Positions 55,600 to 64,000 of a stretch of DNA of 64,000 nt are shown here, piece by piece. The DNA comes from Sessilibacter corallicola (GTDB lineage: Bacteria; Pseudomonadota; Gammaproteobacteria; Pseudomonadales; Cellvibrionaceae): contig NZ_JAJSLX010000001.1 in the NCBI RefSeq assembly GCF_021290925.1, positions 868,001 through 932,000 on the forward strand. Direction: 5' to 3'. The position numbers were made by a program, and so were the translations under genes. Every line of letters starts with the position of its first letter. Position 1 is the first letter of the stretch. The notes beneath the pieces were generated by a model that was given only the letters and a program-made list of their open reading frames with translations, was not told the origin of the DNA and searched no databases.

Positions 55600-56478
55600 T
55601 TAGTTAGAAGGTACAACAACGTTAAATACTAGAGGAAAGTTAACGGCGGCTAGATCATCAACACTTGGATCATCTAATTGTGCGTCACAGGTAAAAGCAA
55701 CGGTGTATTCACCATTGGGAACAAAACCGATAGTGTATTGAAATTCACTGGTTTCAACATTAAAGATTACGTTAGCACTGGCGATAGGATCAAATTCATT
55801 ATTTTGAAGATCCTGGGGCATAATATCACTGCCTTCAAATAAATAGACAGCGTTGCCAATATCGTTGTTGTCACCGTTATTACAAGCAGGGTCTAAAATG
55901 AAGTTTTCATCAATAACGCCGCTTACATTCTCAACGGCTAAGCTATCGACTAAGCGTAAGGTGGGACGTAGCCTAAATTCACCATTTCCTTGTCGAACAA
56001 CTGATCGACGCACGTCGAAATCAATCGTGAAATCAGAGGTAGTCGCAACACCTAATGTGAAACCTCGGTTCAGTTGGAGACCACTTTGTTCACCACTAGG
56101 AATCGTTAAATCAAAAACCTCACCGTTAACTTCAATAGAAGAAAGCGCTTCCACTACACCTAATCGAATGAACTGATATTCTCCTGGCTCTAATTCCTGT
56201 TCATCTAGAAGGATGATTCTTTCGCCATTTTGAAAATCCAAAAGATCGATAATCATGGGCTCATCAAACTCAATTACCGTGCGTTCGGGGCCTTGTAAGG
56301 TAATTGAATCGAACGCAACAGTCACAGACTGAGCTTCGTCAAACGGCGCATCGGTCAAGCCGAGTGTTAAGTTGGCGGTTGAATCACTGGAGCCACCACC
56401 GCCACCTCCACACGCAGAAAGAATGTAGGTATTTGCAATTAGTAAAGCCGCTAACGAGGTTCGATTGATTGTTTTCAT
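55600..56478 (-). CDS. DUF4382-family lipoprotein
   Basis: The 292-residue product has a lipoprotein signal (lipobox LSAC, Cys23) followed by a Gly/Ser-rich linker, then a DUF4382 core (about 36-175: LTLGLTDAPFDEAQSVTVAF, then GEYQFIRLGVVEALSSIEVN), a beta-rich module of unknown function. A second beta-sandwich-like region follows (about 190-290) with two Cys. It is probably anchored in the outer membrane. It is a lone gene between the MITE-rich patch and epmA. Confidence 0.85.
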   Translation of the reverse strand: MKTINRTSLAALLIANTYILSACGGGGGGSSDSTANLTLGLTDAPFDEAQSVTVAFDSITLQGPERTVIEFDEPMIIDLLDFQNGERIILLDEQELEPGEYQFIRLGVVEALSSIEVNGEVFDLTIPSGEQSGLQLNRGFTLGVATTSDFTIDFDVRRSVVRQGNGEFRLRPTLRLVDSLAVENVSGVIDENFILDPACNNGDNNDIGNAVYLFEGSDIMPQDLQNNEFDPIASANVIFNVETSEFQYTIGFVPNGEYTVAFTCDAQLDDPSVDDLAAVNFPLVFNVVVPSN

Positions 56479-56628
56479 GTAATAACCATTATCAGATTTG
56501 TATAAGCTAACCAGAGCGCATTGTCATACAAGAATTAATAGACATACGTGATCAAATCATCAAAAGCGACCGATTCTCTTATGACAAGATAGTTGAATTT
56601 ATTGAGATTCATTCAATATTTTACATAT

Positions 56629-57570
56629 TCATTCAAATACAAAAGAGATTACGTCATTGATAATTAATTTTTTTGTTTTAATCATTAACAAACGATCCAC
56701 CCCCATGGCTATTCCCGCGCATTCAGGCATGCCGCTGTCCAGTGCTGCTAGAATATTTTCATCGTAATGAATGTCACGATAACCGTGAAGCTTTCGTTGA
56801 CGCACGTCATTTTCAAATCGTTGTCGTTGTTCCTTGGCATCGGTTAATTCCCAATAACCGTTGCCCAATTCCAATCCATCACAATAAATTTCAAATCGTT
56901 TTGCGATAACGTCGCCATCTTCATTGATGGCTTTTTTTGCCAGCGCACCTTGGCTTTCTGGAAAATCGTAAACAACAAACCAACCTTGCATGGCCGGCTC
57001 AATGACATGGGTAAACAGTAAATTCAACCACACATCAACGTCATCTGAATCAAATTGAACATCGCAATATTGTTGCGCAATCATTTTAATTTTATTCACA
57101 CTCACCGTGTGAGGATTGACATTAAAGTGTTTTTCAAACAACGATTTATAACTGAGTTTGGTAACCGGTGCTTCGGGCAATAACGAAAAAATTAATTCCA
57201 GAGTATTTTCAATTAATTGATGGTCGTTGTAACCCACGCGGTACCATTCCAACATGGTAAATTCAGGGTTGTGTTTTGCGCCGAATTCTTCATCACGAAA
57301 GGATTTTCCCAAATAATAAATATCGCCACTGCCTGCAGCCAGTAATCGTTTCATAAAAAATTCTGGCGAAGTTTGTAAATACGCCGTCTTCCCATTACAA
57401 GTGGCGGCAATTGATTCAATATTGGGATCAGTCACAGTGAAGCTTGCCAAAACCGGCGTGTCGACTTCTAGTACATTTTGGTCATGAAAAAATTGTCGAA
57501 TTTTTGCCAAGAATTCGGCGCGCGTCTTTAATGTAGAAATATCGGCACTGGGTTGCCACTGTGTTTTCAT
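56629..57570 (-). CDS. epmA: EF-P beta-lysylation enzyme EpmA
   Basis: EpmA (PoxA/GenX/YjeA) is a class II lysyl-tRNA-synthetase-like protein without the anticodon-binding domain; it attaches (R)-beta-lysine to EF-P. The 313-residue product has motif 1 (VLEVDTPVLASFTVTDPNIE), motif 2 (FRDEEFGAKHNPEFTMLEWY) and motif 3 (CAGIAMGVDRLLMIK). It is 71 bases downstream of efp, its substrate gene, with a terminator between. Confidence 0.97.
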   Translation of the reverse strand: MKTQWQPSADISTLKTRAEFLAKIRQFFHDQNVLEVDTPVLASFTVTDPNIESIAATCNGKTAYLQTSPEFFMKRLLAAGSGDIYYLGKSFRDEEFGAKHNPEFTMLEWYRVGYNDHQLIENTLELIFSLLPEAPVTKLSYKSLFEKHFNVNPHTVSVNKIKMIAQQYCDVQFDSDDVDVWLNLLFTHVIEPAMQGWFVVYDFPESQGALAKKAINEDGDVIAKRFEIYCDGLELGNGYWELTDAKEQRQRFENDVRQRKLHGYRDIHYDENILAALDSGMPECAGIAMGVDRLLMIKTKKLIINDVISFVFE

Positions 57571-57595
57571 GATCTGAATTCTTAAATTTTAGGGA

Positions 57596-57627
57596 TAAAA
57601 AAACCAGGCAGTTGCCTGGTTTTTAAA
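57596..57627 (-). terminator. Terminator between efp and epmA
   Basis: AAACCAGGCA-GT-TGCCTGGTTT with an adjoining A/T tract lies between the efp stop and the epmA start, so epmA likely has its own promoter or is expressed by readthrough. Confidence 0.88.
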
Positions 57628-57641
57628 ATGCATCGGTAAGC

Positions 57642-58217
57642 TTATTTACCGCCGGTAGCTCGACCGAGGTATTCGCCGGTACGAGTGTCTACTCGAACGA
57701 TTTCACCGATTGACATGAACAACGGCACTTTAATAACCGCGCCTGTGGATAAGGTCGCAGGCTTGGTGCCGCCGGTAGCGGTATCGCCTTTAATGCCGGG
57801 ATCAGTCTCAGTAATTTCTAACTCAACGTGATTTGGCGGAGTAATCACCAACGGAGAACCGTTGTATAGGGTAACCACACACACGTCTTGTTCTTTTAAC
57901 CATTTAATGGATTCACCCACAGCTTTTTCATCTGCCGCGTGCTGCTCATAAGAGGCTGGGTCCATAAAGTGCCAGAATTCACCGTCGTTGTACAAGTACT
58001 CCATATCTTGATCAACAACGTCAGCCGCTTCCAATGAATCGCCAGACTTGAAGGTTTTTTCTAACACACGACCCGTGGCAAGGTTGCGCAATTTAACACG
58101 GTTAAACGCTTGACCCTTTCCAGGTTTAACGTATTCATTTTCTAAAATTGAGCAAGGGTCGCCATCGAGCATCACCTTCATTCCGCCGCGAAACTCATTG
58201 GTAGAAAAGCTAGCCAT
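57642..58217 (-). CDS. efp: Elongation factor P
   Basis: The 191-residue product relieves ribosome stalling at polyproline. Residues [17 protein letters not shown] contain the Lys (KPGKGQ loop) that EpmA modifies. The three beta-barrel domains are complete, and the C-terminus ends [13 protein letters not shown]. It is divergent from epmB, which makes beta-lysine. Confidence 0.97.
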   Translation of the reverse strand: MASFSTNEFRGGMKVMLDGDPCSILENEYVKPGKGQAFNRVKLRNLATGRVLEKTFKSGDSLEAADVVDQDMEYLYNDGEFWHFMDPASYEQHAADEKAVGESIKWLKEQDVCVVTLYNGSPLVITPPNHVELEITETDPGIKGDTATGGTKPATLSTGAVIKVPLFMSIGEIVRVDTRTGEYLGRATGGK

Positions 58218-58409
58218 ATTTTCCTCGAATTAAACTGATCAAATAACAAACAAAAACGCAAATATTTTACCAAACTTGCTAAATTTATGACTTGCAAGCC
58301 TTAGGAAAAGAAAAAAGAGCGTATTTAGTGCTCACAATTTCTACCAAAATGAGTAAAATCACCGCCCATTTTTCGACGTAAACTGCGTTCACAAGATTAA
58401 AAGGTCGAC

Positions 58410-59423
58410 ATGATACCTTACGTAAGCCTTTCTGGGCAGACCAATGATTGGCAATCACAGCTGAGCAATTTAATCACCGATCCGAAAGAGCTGCTGGCAA
58501 TTGCCGAGATACCGACGGACAGCCGTGAATATCATGCCATTGAACAGGCCTGCGCGGATTTTCAGCTCCGTGTTCCCCGAGCGTTCGCAGACAAAATCGA
58601 AAAAGGCAACGCCAAAGACCCACTCTTACTCCAAGTGCTGCCGAGCGCGCAGGAATTACTGGCAAGCCCTGGATACTCCACCGATCCATTAGGGGAAGAA
58701 GCGGCAAATCCGATTCCGGGTTTGATCCACAAATACGAAAGCCGAGTTTTGATGACTTTATCGGGACAGTGCGCGATTAACTGCCGCTACTGCTTTCGCA
58801 GACATTTTCCCTACGCGGAAAATCGCCTAACACGTGACCACCTTCAAGAGATTACAGCTTACGTTGCCAACAACACCGCACTCAATGAAGTGATTCTCAG
58901 CGGCGGAGATCCGCTCAGTGTCAGTAACACTCAAATTCGACGATTCCTGTCAGAGTTGGCCTCAATTCAACACATCACACGCATTCGATTCCACACTCGT
59001 CTCCCGGTAGTGATTCCCGAGCGCATTGATCAAACCCTATTGGATACATTCAGTAACAGTAAACAGAAAATTATTGTTGTTGTGCACACCAATCACCCGA
59101 ACGAATTGGACGAACGCTTTGATCGAGCGATGGCACAGCTCACAAATAATAGAGTGACATTATTAAATCAAACGGTGTTATTGAAAAACATAAACGACAA
59201 CCCCGAAACCCTCACAAAACTCAGTGAACGGCTGTTTTCCGCTGGCGTCATGCCATACTACTTGCATCTACTCGACAAGGTAGTCGGTGCAACGCATTTT
59301 GAAATCCCCGAACACGACGCAATTGGCCTACATCGAGCATTGCAAACTCAACTACCCGGCTTCTTAGTTCCCAAATTAGTCAGAGAAATTGCAGGAAAGT
59401 CATCAAAGACCTGGGTTTATTGA
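58410..59423 (+). CDS. epmB: Lysine 2,3-aminomutase EpmB for EF-P modification
   Basis: The 337-residue radical SAM enzyme converts (S)-alpha-lysine to (R)-beta-lysine, the EpmA substrate. It has the SAM motif GQCAINCRYCFRRHFPYAEN and PLP-binding segments near NPIPGLIHKYESRVLM and VVHTNHPNELD. AAGG lies upstream of the ATG at 58410. It is divergent from efp with a 192-base gap. Confidence 0.96.
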   Translation: MIPYVSLSGQTNDWQSQLSNLITDPKELLAIAEIPTDSREYHAIEQACADFQLRVPRAFADKIEKGNAKDPLLLQVLPSAQELLASPGYSTDPLGEEAANPIPGLIHKYESRVLMTLSGQCAINCRYCFRRHFPYAENRLTRDHLQEITAYVANNTALNEVILSGGDPLSVSNTQIRRFLSELASIQHITRIRFHTRLPVVIPERIDQTLLDTFSNSKQKIIVVVHTNHPNELDERFDRAMAQLTNNRVTLLNQTVLLKNINDNPETLTKLSERLFSAGVMPYYLHLLDKVVGATHFEIPEHDAIGLHRALQTQLPGFLVPKLVREIAGKSSKTWVY

Positions 59424-59832
59424 TGAGATTTACACACTAATGTGTGTAAAAAGCATAACAATTTTAGAGTTTTTGAATATACATTTTGGTATAACAGCGA
59501 ATTTCTATACGTCTGTCCTTGAAATTACAACCGACGCTATACTTAATTCAGGCACGTTCTGAACATTGTTAAAGTATTGTCGCAAATAGCATGGACCCAC
59601 GGTATTTTGCAGAAGCTGGCAACGAAATTCAGCGAATGGACGTAAAAAAGCTTTAAAATCATAACTTTAAGACAGTCATCCGGTATAATCCGGTTCAAGG
59701 AAGGGCAGTAAGAAACGCTAAATAGGAATTGCGTCGTTTGTACAAGGCGATTTTGTACAAATTTAAACCACGACTTTAAAAATAACTCGGCATTTGCCGA
59801 TTGATATACAGACGTAACTACTTGAGATTTCT
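59424..59832 (+). promoter_or_regulatory. Intergenic region with a TATAAT box before the fimX-linked gene
   Basis: A short hairpin (TTTACACA/TGTGTGTAAA, about 59429-59450) follows epmB. A perfect TATAAT (59684-59689), itself inside CCGG-TATAAT-CCGG, lies about 145 bases before the next gene; its -35 is weak. No gene is visible. Confidence 0.4.
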
Positions 59833-61473
59833 ATGTTCTTTGGCCGCACACCCAAACAACAAAGCTGTAACTTCGTAAAGGCTCTGCAATTACCAGAACC
59901 TGATTTAACCACATTCAGCTTTTGTGACAGTGCGAAGCCTGCCAAAATTAAAGTTTGGATTGATAAGCTGCCCGTCACTGATGCTGCACTCACCAGCGTG
60001 CAGTTGTATCGCATATTGCCCGAGCTTGCGCGCATACGCCTCCCGCATTCCACACGCGCCGAAATCCTTGAGTACCTTCGCCCCATCGTGCAAAACTGCG
60101 TTGAATCGATCACTCGCCCACTGTCCCACCATCCGTTATCACTCAATAACACCGAGAAAAAAGCGGTGGTTATCGCCCAGGCCATTCAGAAATACCTGAG
60201 CACGGCTTATTGCCGAGCGGCAGTGGATTTGTACGGCGAGAAAAAGCCCCAGTTAATTACCTTGGCGAATTACATTCACCGAGCCATGTCGTGCTTATCG
60301 GGCCTAATGAAGAGTAATTACCAGTTTTACACTCCGGTTCCGTCGGACGTTTGGGCCACCACGAATGCGCTGTATCGAATCTGTTTAAACGCTGAGGTTT
60401 CTGAGATCAATGTGATTGATCCCATCAACAGTAACGCCTCCGGCACCAGTACCCACGGTTACATCCGAATCCTTGCCTTGGCCTGCGCCAAGCCGTTTCA
60501 GTTGCGCCCCAATGAAGTGGATATTATCCACAACACACTGCAAATGTGGTCAAAACGGATAGATCTTAGAGAATACAAAGAAGACGAAACCGCGCTTTAT
60601 GCCGTGGCCAGTTGTTCCGACACCGAGCCCGATTACGCGACTAACTTTGAGCGGCAAAAACTGCTCAACGACGGCCTCGCCATTGATTTCAGTAACTTAA
60701 TACACTCGCTGGATAAAGCCGAAGCCGACCAAAGCCAGCAAACCGGGGCCTCGCAACAACAGATTAGTGCTCAAGGCTTGGGGCCTGGGTTAAAGCAACA
60801 TTTGCTCACCTCGTGGGGACGACGCGTTGAGCGGCAAATTTCCCGGGACGATTGCGATAAAACGTTGGAAATCTGTCTGGGTATTACCAACATTCACCAC
60901 CTCTTAATTAACGGCACTAAATTCGAAGATTTTGTTTACGGTACCAGTGACAAAAGCAGCACTGAAATCTTTGCCAACAATTGGTTCGACAGCAAAGAAT
61001 CTGAGCAAGAACAAGAAGCACAGAGTCGAATTTACAGCGTCGAGATGACCAACCACAGCGACACCGGCTATCAACTCAAATGTTTGCAGACCATTCCAGA
61101 AAACCTGCAGGCGGGAGAACTCATGGCCTTTCGTGAGCCCAATAAGCGCAACTGGCAAATTGCAGCAGTGCGCTGGGTAAGGCGAAGTGATCGCAGCGGC
61201 GTTCAGTTTGGTGTTCAAATTATCGCACGCAGAATCGAAGCCTTTGGTGCTTGCACCACAACAGCGCTCGGAAATGAATCGGATTACATGCGAGTGCTGA
61301 TTATTAAAGACAGCCTCAATGGTCCAAACGAGAGTTTGGTGATTCCACATTTGCCTTTTAGTCAGCGATTCCCAATCACGCTGTCAAAGCGAGGCGAACA
61401 ACGCAAAGTGCAGCTCGGTCAAATAGCCATGGCCACAGGTGCGTTTAGTCAATTTTTCTTTAAAGAACTTTAG
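59833..61473 (+). CDS. Conserved protein upstream of fimX, possible PilZ-like C-terminus
   Basis: The 546-residue product is not recognised with confidence. It has no signal peptide, a helical N-terminal half (about 1-270), a Gln/Ser-rich linker (about 290-310) and a C-terminal beta-rich region (about 400-546) with RWVRRSDRSGVQFGVQII. The latter resembles the D/NxSxxG part of PilZ folds, which bind cyclic-di-GMP, but the canonical RxxxR is not clear. Its position directly before fimX, as I recall in Pseudomonas, suggests a role in the same type IV pilus pathway. The ATG is preceded by a weak GAG. Confidence 0.75.
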   Translation: MFFGRTPKQQSCNFVKALQLPEPDLTTFSFCDSAKPAKIKVWIDKLPVTDAALTSVQLYRILPELARIRLPHSTRAEILEYLRPIVQNCVESITRPLSHHPLSLNNTEKKAVVIAQAIQKYLSTAYCRAAVDLYGEKKPQLITLANYIHRAMSCLSGLMKSNYQFYTPVPSDVWATTNALYRICLNAEVSEINVIDPINSNASGTSTHGYIRILALACAKPFQLRPNEVDIIHNTLQMWSKRIDLREYKEDETALYAVASCSDTEPDYATNFERQKLLNDGLAIDFSNLIHSLDKAEADQSQQTGASQQQISAQGLGPGLKQHLLTSWGRRVERQISRDDCDKTLEICLGITNIHHLLINGTKFEDFVYGTSDKSSTEIFANNWFDSKESEQEQEAQSRIYSVEMTNHSDTGYQLKCLQTIPENLQAGELMAFREPNKRNWQIAAVRWVRRSDRSGVQFGVQIIARRIEAFGACTTTALGNESDYMRVLIIKDSLNGPNESLVIPHLPFSQRFPITLSKRGEQRKVQLGQIAMATGAFSQFFFKEL

Positions 61474-61974
61474 TCGTAGTTCGAAGAGAATCGCTATTCA
61501 TTTGCGATGGGGTCATTAAGAGTTTTAATGCCATTTGTTTCTGTCATATCAAGAAAATAGATTAATCGTGATTAAATTGGCATAAAAACTTTTGAATGAC
61601 GCTTTTAATCCGTAATAGGGATTCGATAGAATTCATACAGCATTTGTAATCGTAAGAAGTTGTAAAACCTCTCTGTAACAGCCGCATTCGTGAGTCTTTA
61701 TCACCCTAGCGATTGTATACTTCGCAGCCCAAAAAACTTCTGGTACATGAACAAAAAGATATCAACTAACAACAAACTATAAGCGTTATTGATTTATTCG
61801 CCTGGGTGCGACTATTTTTATAGTTACTTGTTGTTTGAACGGATTCATACAACAAACCGCAGTTTCTTTTGATCGGTTATTTTCACAGCACTGTGGGAAA
61901 ACTGGTTACCCATAGAAATTGCTGTAGCGTTCCAGTGCGACACTAATATCGATTATTGCGCTAGACCAATTTTT
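61474..61974. other. Long spacer before fimX
   Basis: The 501-base gap has no gene that I can support. It is AT-rich with no clear promoter, but its length argues that fimX has its own transcript start. Confidence 0.4.
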
Positions 61975-64000
61975 ATGAGCCGAAGCGATACTCTAAAGTT
62001 ACTGATTTTAAATGATTCAAGGTCTGAAGTAGAACGCCTTGTAAGTATGTTGAGAAACGCTGGAATTACCGCCAGAGCTCAACATGCCGAAAGTCTTGAT
62101 GCCTTATCTAAGCTGCTCCAAGAACAATCTTGGGATCTACTGCTTGGTCACGACCAAACCAGCAACCTTCCCCTTGAACAAGCCATCCGTGAAATAAAAA
62201 AACTCAACAAAGACATTCCGGTTATTGCCATCACTGAAGAGGAAGGTTCTCATCCGGTGGTTGAGTGGTTGCGCGCGGGCGCAACTGAAGTGGTGACTCT
62301 CGATGACGACCAGCACTTGCTGCTGGTGATTGACCGTGAGGTTGAAAATTTAGACCATCGCCACTCGCGCAGAATTGCCGATCGTAAACGCCGAGAAGCC
62401 GAGCAAAAGGCCATGCACCTGCTCGACAGTTCTCGCGACGCCATCGCCTACGTTCAAGACGGCATGTTTTTGTTCGTTAACCAAACCTTTGCCGAACAAC
62501 TCGGTTACGAAGACAAAGACGATTTAGAAGTCATGCCTTTGATCGACATCATTGGTGATGACGATCAAGGCCGCTGTAAAGAAGCGCTGAAGAATTTCAA
62601 CGTCAAAAGCCAAACCGTTGAGCCGGTAGATTTTAAATTTAACGCGGTATCTGACTCGGGCGATTCTGTGCCTTTAGAAATCACGTTTAGCCAAGCGACG
62701 TTCGATAACGAACCCTGCATCAGCTTGCACGGCGATTACCGTCGTTTGCGTGCGCTAGAAGTTCCGCAACAAGCGCAACCAGCTGCCGCCGCTGCAGTTG
62801 CAGAACAACCGGCGGAAAAACCCAAAGAATCGTCCGCTTCTAAATTACGCGATACCGCAACAGGATTGTACAACCGATCCGCTCTGTACCAGCAAATTGA
62901 AAACGCGCTCGATGGTTCAACCACAGAACACTCTACTCACGCGCTTTTGCTCGTTAATATCGCCGACTTCAACACTCGAATCATCAACACGCTGGGGTAT
63001 CGTTTATCCGATTTGGGCATGCGTGAAATCTCGTCAAAAATTCGCGACTGGCTCACAGGCAACGAATTCTTCGCGCGCTTTAACGATTCAACCTTCGCGA
63101 TCTTGCTACCGAATTGCCCGGCCACACCGGCTCAAGATCGCTGTCAAAATCTTCTCGAATTTATCAACGATACGGTTTTTGAAGTTAAGAGCAAAACCAT
63201 CATCGTGCGAGCGCAAATTGGCATCAGTCTGATTACCGAAACCACCAAAGACAGTGATCAATGTGTGGAGCACGCTCGCAAAGCCATGGAGCAAGTGCGC
63301 GCGCAAGACGCCGATAACGACGGTGGCTTCCATTTATTCGAAGAGAAGAAAGAAAATAAATCGTCTGGAAATCATCTGGCCGACCAGCTGATCAAAGCCA
63401 TTCAATCAGACAACATCTACTTATTGTTCCAGCCCATCATCGGTTTGCGCGGCTCTGAAGAAGAACAGTACGAAGTGTTGGCAAGAATTCGGGACGAAGA
63501 AGGCCAAGATTTACCCAACCAAGATTTATTTAAAGAAGTATCCGATTTAAATACCTTGTTAAAACTGGATCGTTGGATTGTGCTTGAAGCGGCAAAACAA
63601 TTGGCCCAACACCGCTCCAAAGGCAATAACACACGCCTGATTGTCAATCTGAGCCAAGCCGTGTTTGAAGACCCGAATTTGCCGTCGTGGTTAAAAGTGG
63701 CGATCAAAGCCGCCGATTTACCCGCCGATGGCATCATTTTCCAACTGCGCGAAGCGGATGTCACCGAGCACATTTCGAAGGCAAAACGCTTTACCGATGC
63801 GGTTATTGGCAACGGAACACCGGTTTCAATCACCAATTTCGGTTGCGCACTGAATCCGCTCAACACGCTAAAACACGTCAACGCCGATTTTATTAAGCTC
63901 GATGGTTCTTACACCCAAGAGTTGCAGGAAAACCCAGAATCCACAGGACTGTCTAATTTAGTTCGGGATTTAAATGGCTTTAAGAAGACGACGATTGTGC
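61975..64000 (+). CDS. fimX: FimX-like REC-PAS-GGDEF-EAL protein (3' end outside window)
   Basis: About 675 codons are visible, with no stop before the edge. In order: a receiver-like domain (1-120) in which the acidic pair is ND and the phosphoacceptor region reads DLLLGHDQ; a PAS domain (about 150-250, GMFLFVNQTFAEQLGYEDKD); a GGDEF-type domain with degenerate NDSTF (ARFNDSTFAILL); and an EAL domain with EVLAR. The same degeneracies (GDSIF and EVL) occur in Pseudomonas FimX, a high-affinity cyclic-di-GMP receptor that controls type IV pilus assembly at the pole. No Shine-Dalgarno is obvious before the ATG. Together with pilSR this indicates twitching motility. Confidence 0.9.
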   Translation, partial: MSRSDTLKLLILNDSRSEVERLVSMLRNAGITARAQHAESLDALSKLLQEQSWDLLLGHDQTSNLPLEQAIREIKKLNKDIPVIAITEEEGSHPVVEWLRAGATEVVTLDDDQHLLLVIDREVENLDHRHSRRIADRKRREAEQKAMHLLDSSRDAIAYVQDGMFLFVNQTFAEQLGYEDKDDLEVMPLIDIIGDDDQGRCKEALKNFNVKSQTVEPVDFKFNAVSDSGDSVPLEITFSQATFDNEPCISLHGDYRRLRALEVPQQAQPAAAAAVAEQPAEKPKESSASKLRDTATGLYNRSALYQQIENALDGSTTEHSTHALLLVNIADFNTRIINTLGYRLSDLGMREISSKIRDWLTGNEFFARFNDSTFAILLPNCPATPAQDRCQNLLEFINDTVFEVKSKTIIVRAQIGISLITETTKDSDQCVEHARKAMEQVRAQDADNDGGFHLFEEKKENKSSGNHLADQLIKAIQSDNIYLLFQPIIGLRGSEEEQYEVLARIRDEEGQDLPNQDLFKEVSDLNTLLKLDRWIVLEAAKQLAQHRSKGNNTRLIVNLSQAVFEDPNLPSWLKVAIKAADLPADGIIFQLREADVTEHISKAKRFTDAVIGNGTPVSITNFGCALNPLNTLKHVNADFIKLDGSYTQELQENPESTGLSNLVRDLNGFKKTTIV

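Overview
The window is a chromosomal segment of a gammaproteobacterium, most likely a marine member of the Cellvibrionaceae (Saccharophagus/Teredinibacter-like). The evidence is the order of the S10-spc-alpha ribosomal operons, the bamD/rluD/pgeF/clpB block, pilS-pilR, a fimX homologue, and above all a fused BioH-BioC protein, an architecture I know from Saccharophagus and Teredinibacter. Base composition is moderate, roughly mid-40s percent GC by eye. No tRNA or rRNA gene was seen.

Layout. 1-13.8 kb: a complete S10-spc-alpha ribosomal run on the minus strand (rpsJ to rpoA, with the start of rplQ at the edge), driven by a near-consensus promoter in front of rpsJ. The tuf/fusA genes that usually precede rpsJ are not there. 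14-19.3 kb: an accessory stretch with a WecG/TagA-type glycosyltransferase, a stand-alone adenylation-carrier-thioesterase enzyme with two unusual active-site positions, a short open-frame remnant, and a GT2 glycosyltransferase. 19.6-22.3 kb: ilvI-ilvH behind a long structured leader. 22.3-30.7 kb: housekeeping genes (DUF4124 protein, clpB with a sigma-32-like promoter, pgeF, rluD, bamD, nadE). 31-34.3 kb: pilS-pilR. 34.3-39 kb: a MITE, a peroxiredoxin-like gene, a large TonB-dependent receptor, and an orphan four-repeat type I-E-like CRISPR array. 39-44.7 kb: bioB-bioF-bioHC-bioD, divergent from comF, with a BirA-type operator over the bio promoter. 44.7-48.7 kb: srkA, cysE, trhP (yegQ). 48.9-53.5 kb: two small proteins sharing a C-terminal tail, beside a membrane Ser/Thr kinase with an extracytoplasmic repeat region and an FHA protein with a probable DNA-binding C-terminus. 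53.5-56.5 kb: a mobile-element-rich patch with an IS5-like MITE, a second copy of the first MITE that splits a small secreted-protein gene, and a DUF4382 lipoprotein. 56.6-59.4 kb: epmA-efp divergent from epmB, which together form the EF-P beta-lysylation pathway. 59.8-64 kb: an uncharacterised gene and fimX, which runs off the window.

The most interesting items are these: (1) a MITE family with apparent 4-bp TATA target duplications, one copy of which can be removed in silico to restore an intact 102-residue secreted protein; (2) an A-T-TE enzyme whose adenylation domain lacks the Asp that anchors an alpha-amino group and whose thioesterase has Cys in place of the nucleophilic Ser; (3) the kinase/FHA/tail-sharing-protein cluster as a candidate undescribed signalling system; (4) the ilvI leader with mutually exclusive hairpins; (5) the bio promoter/BirA operator overlap.
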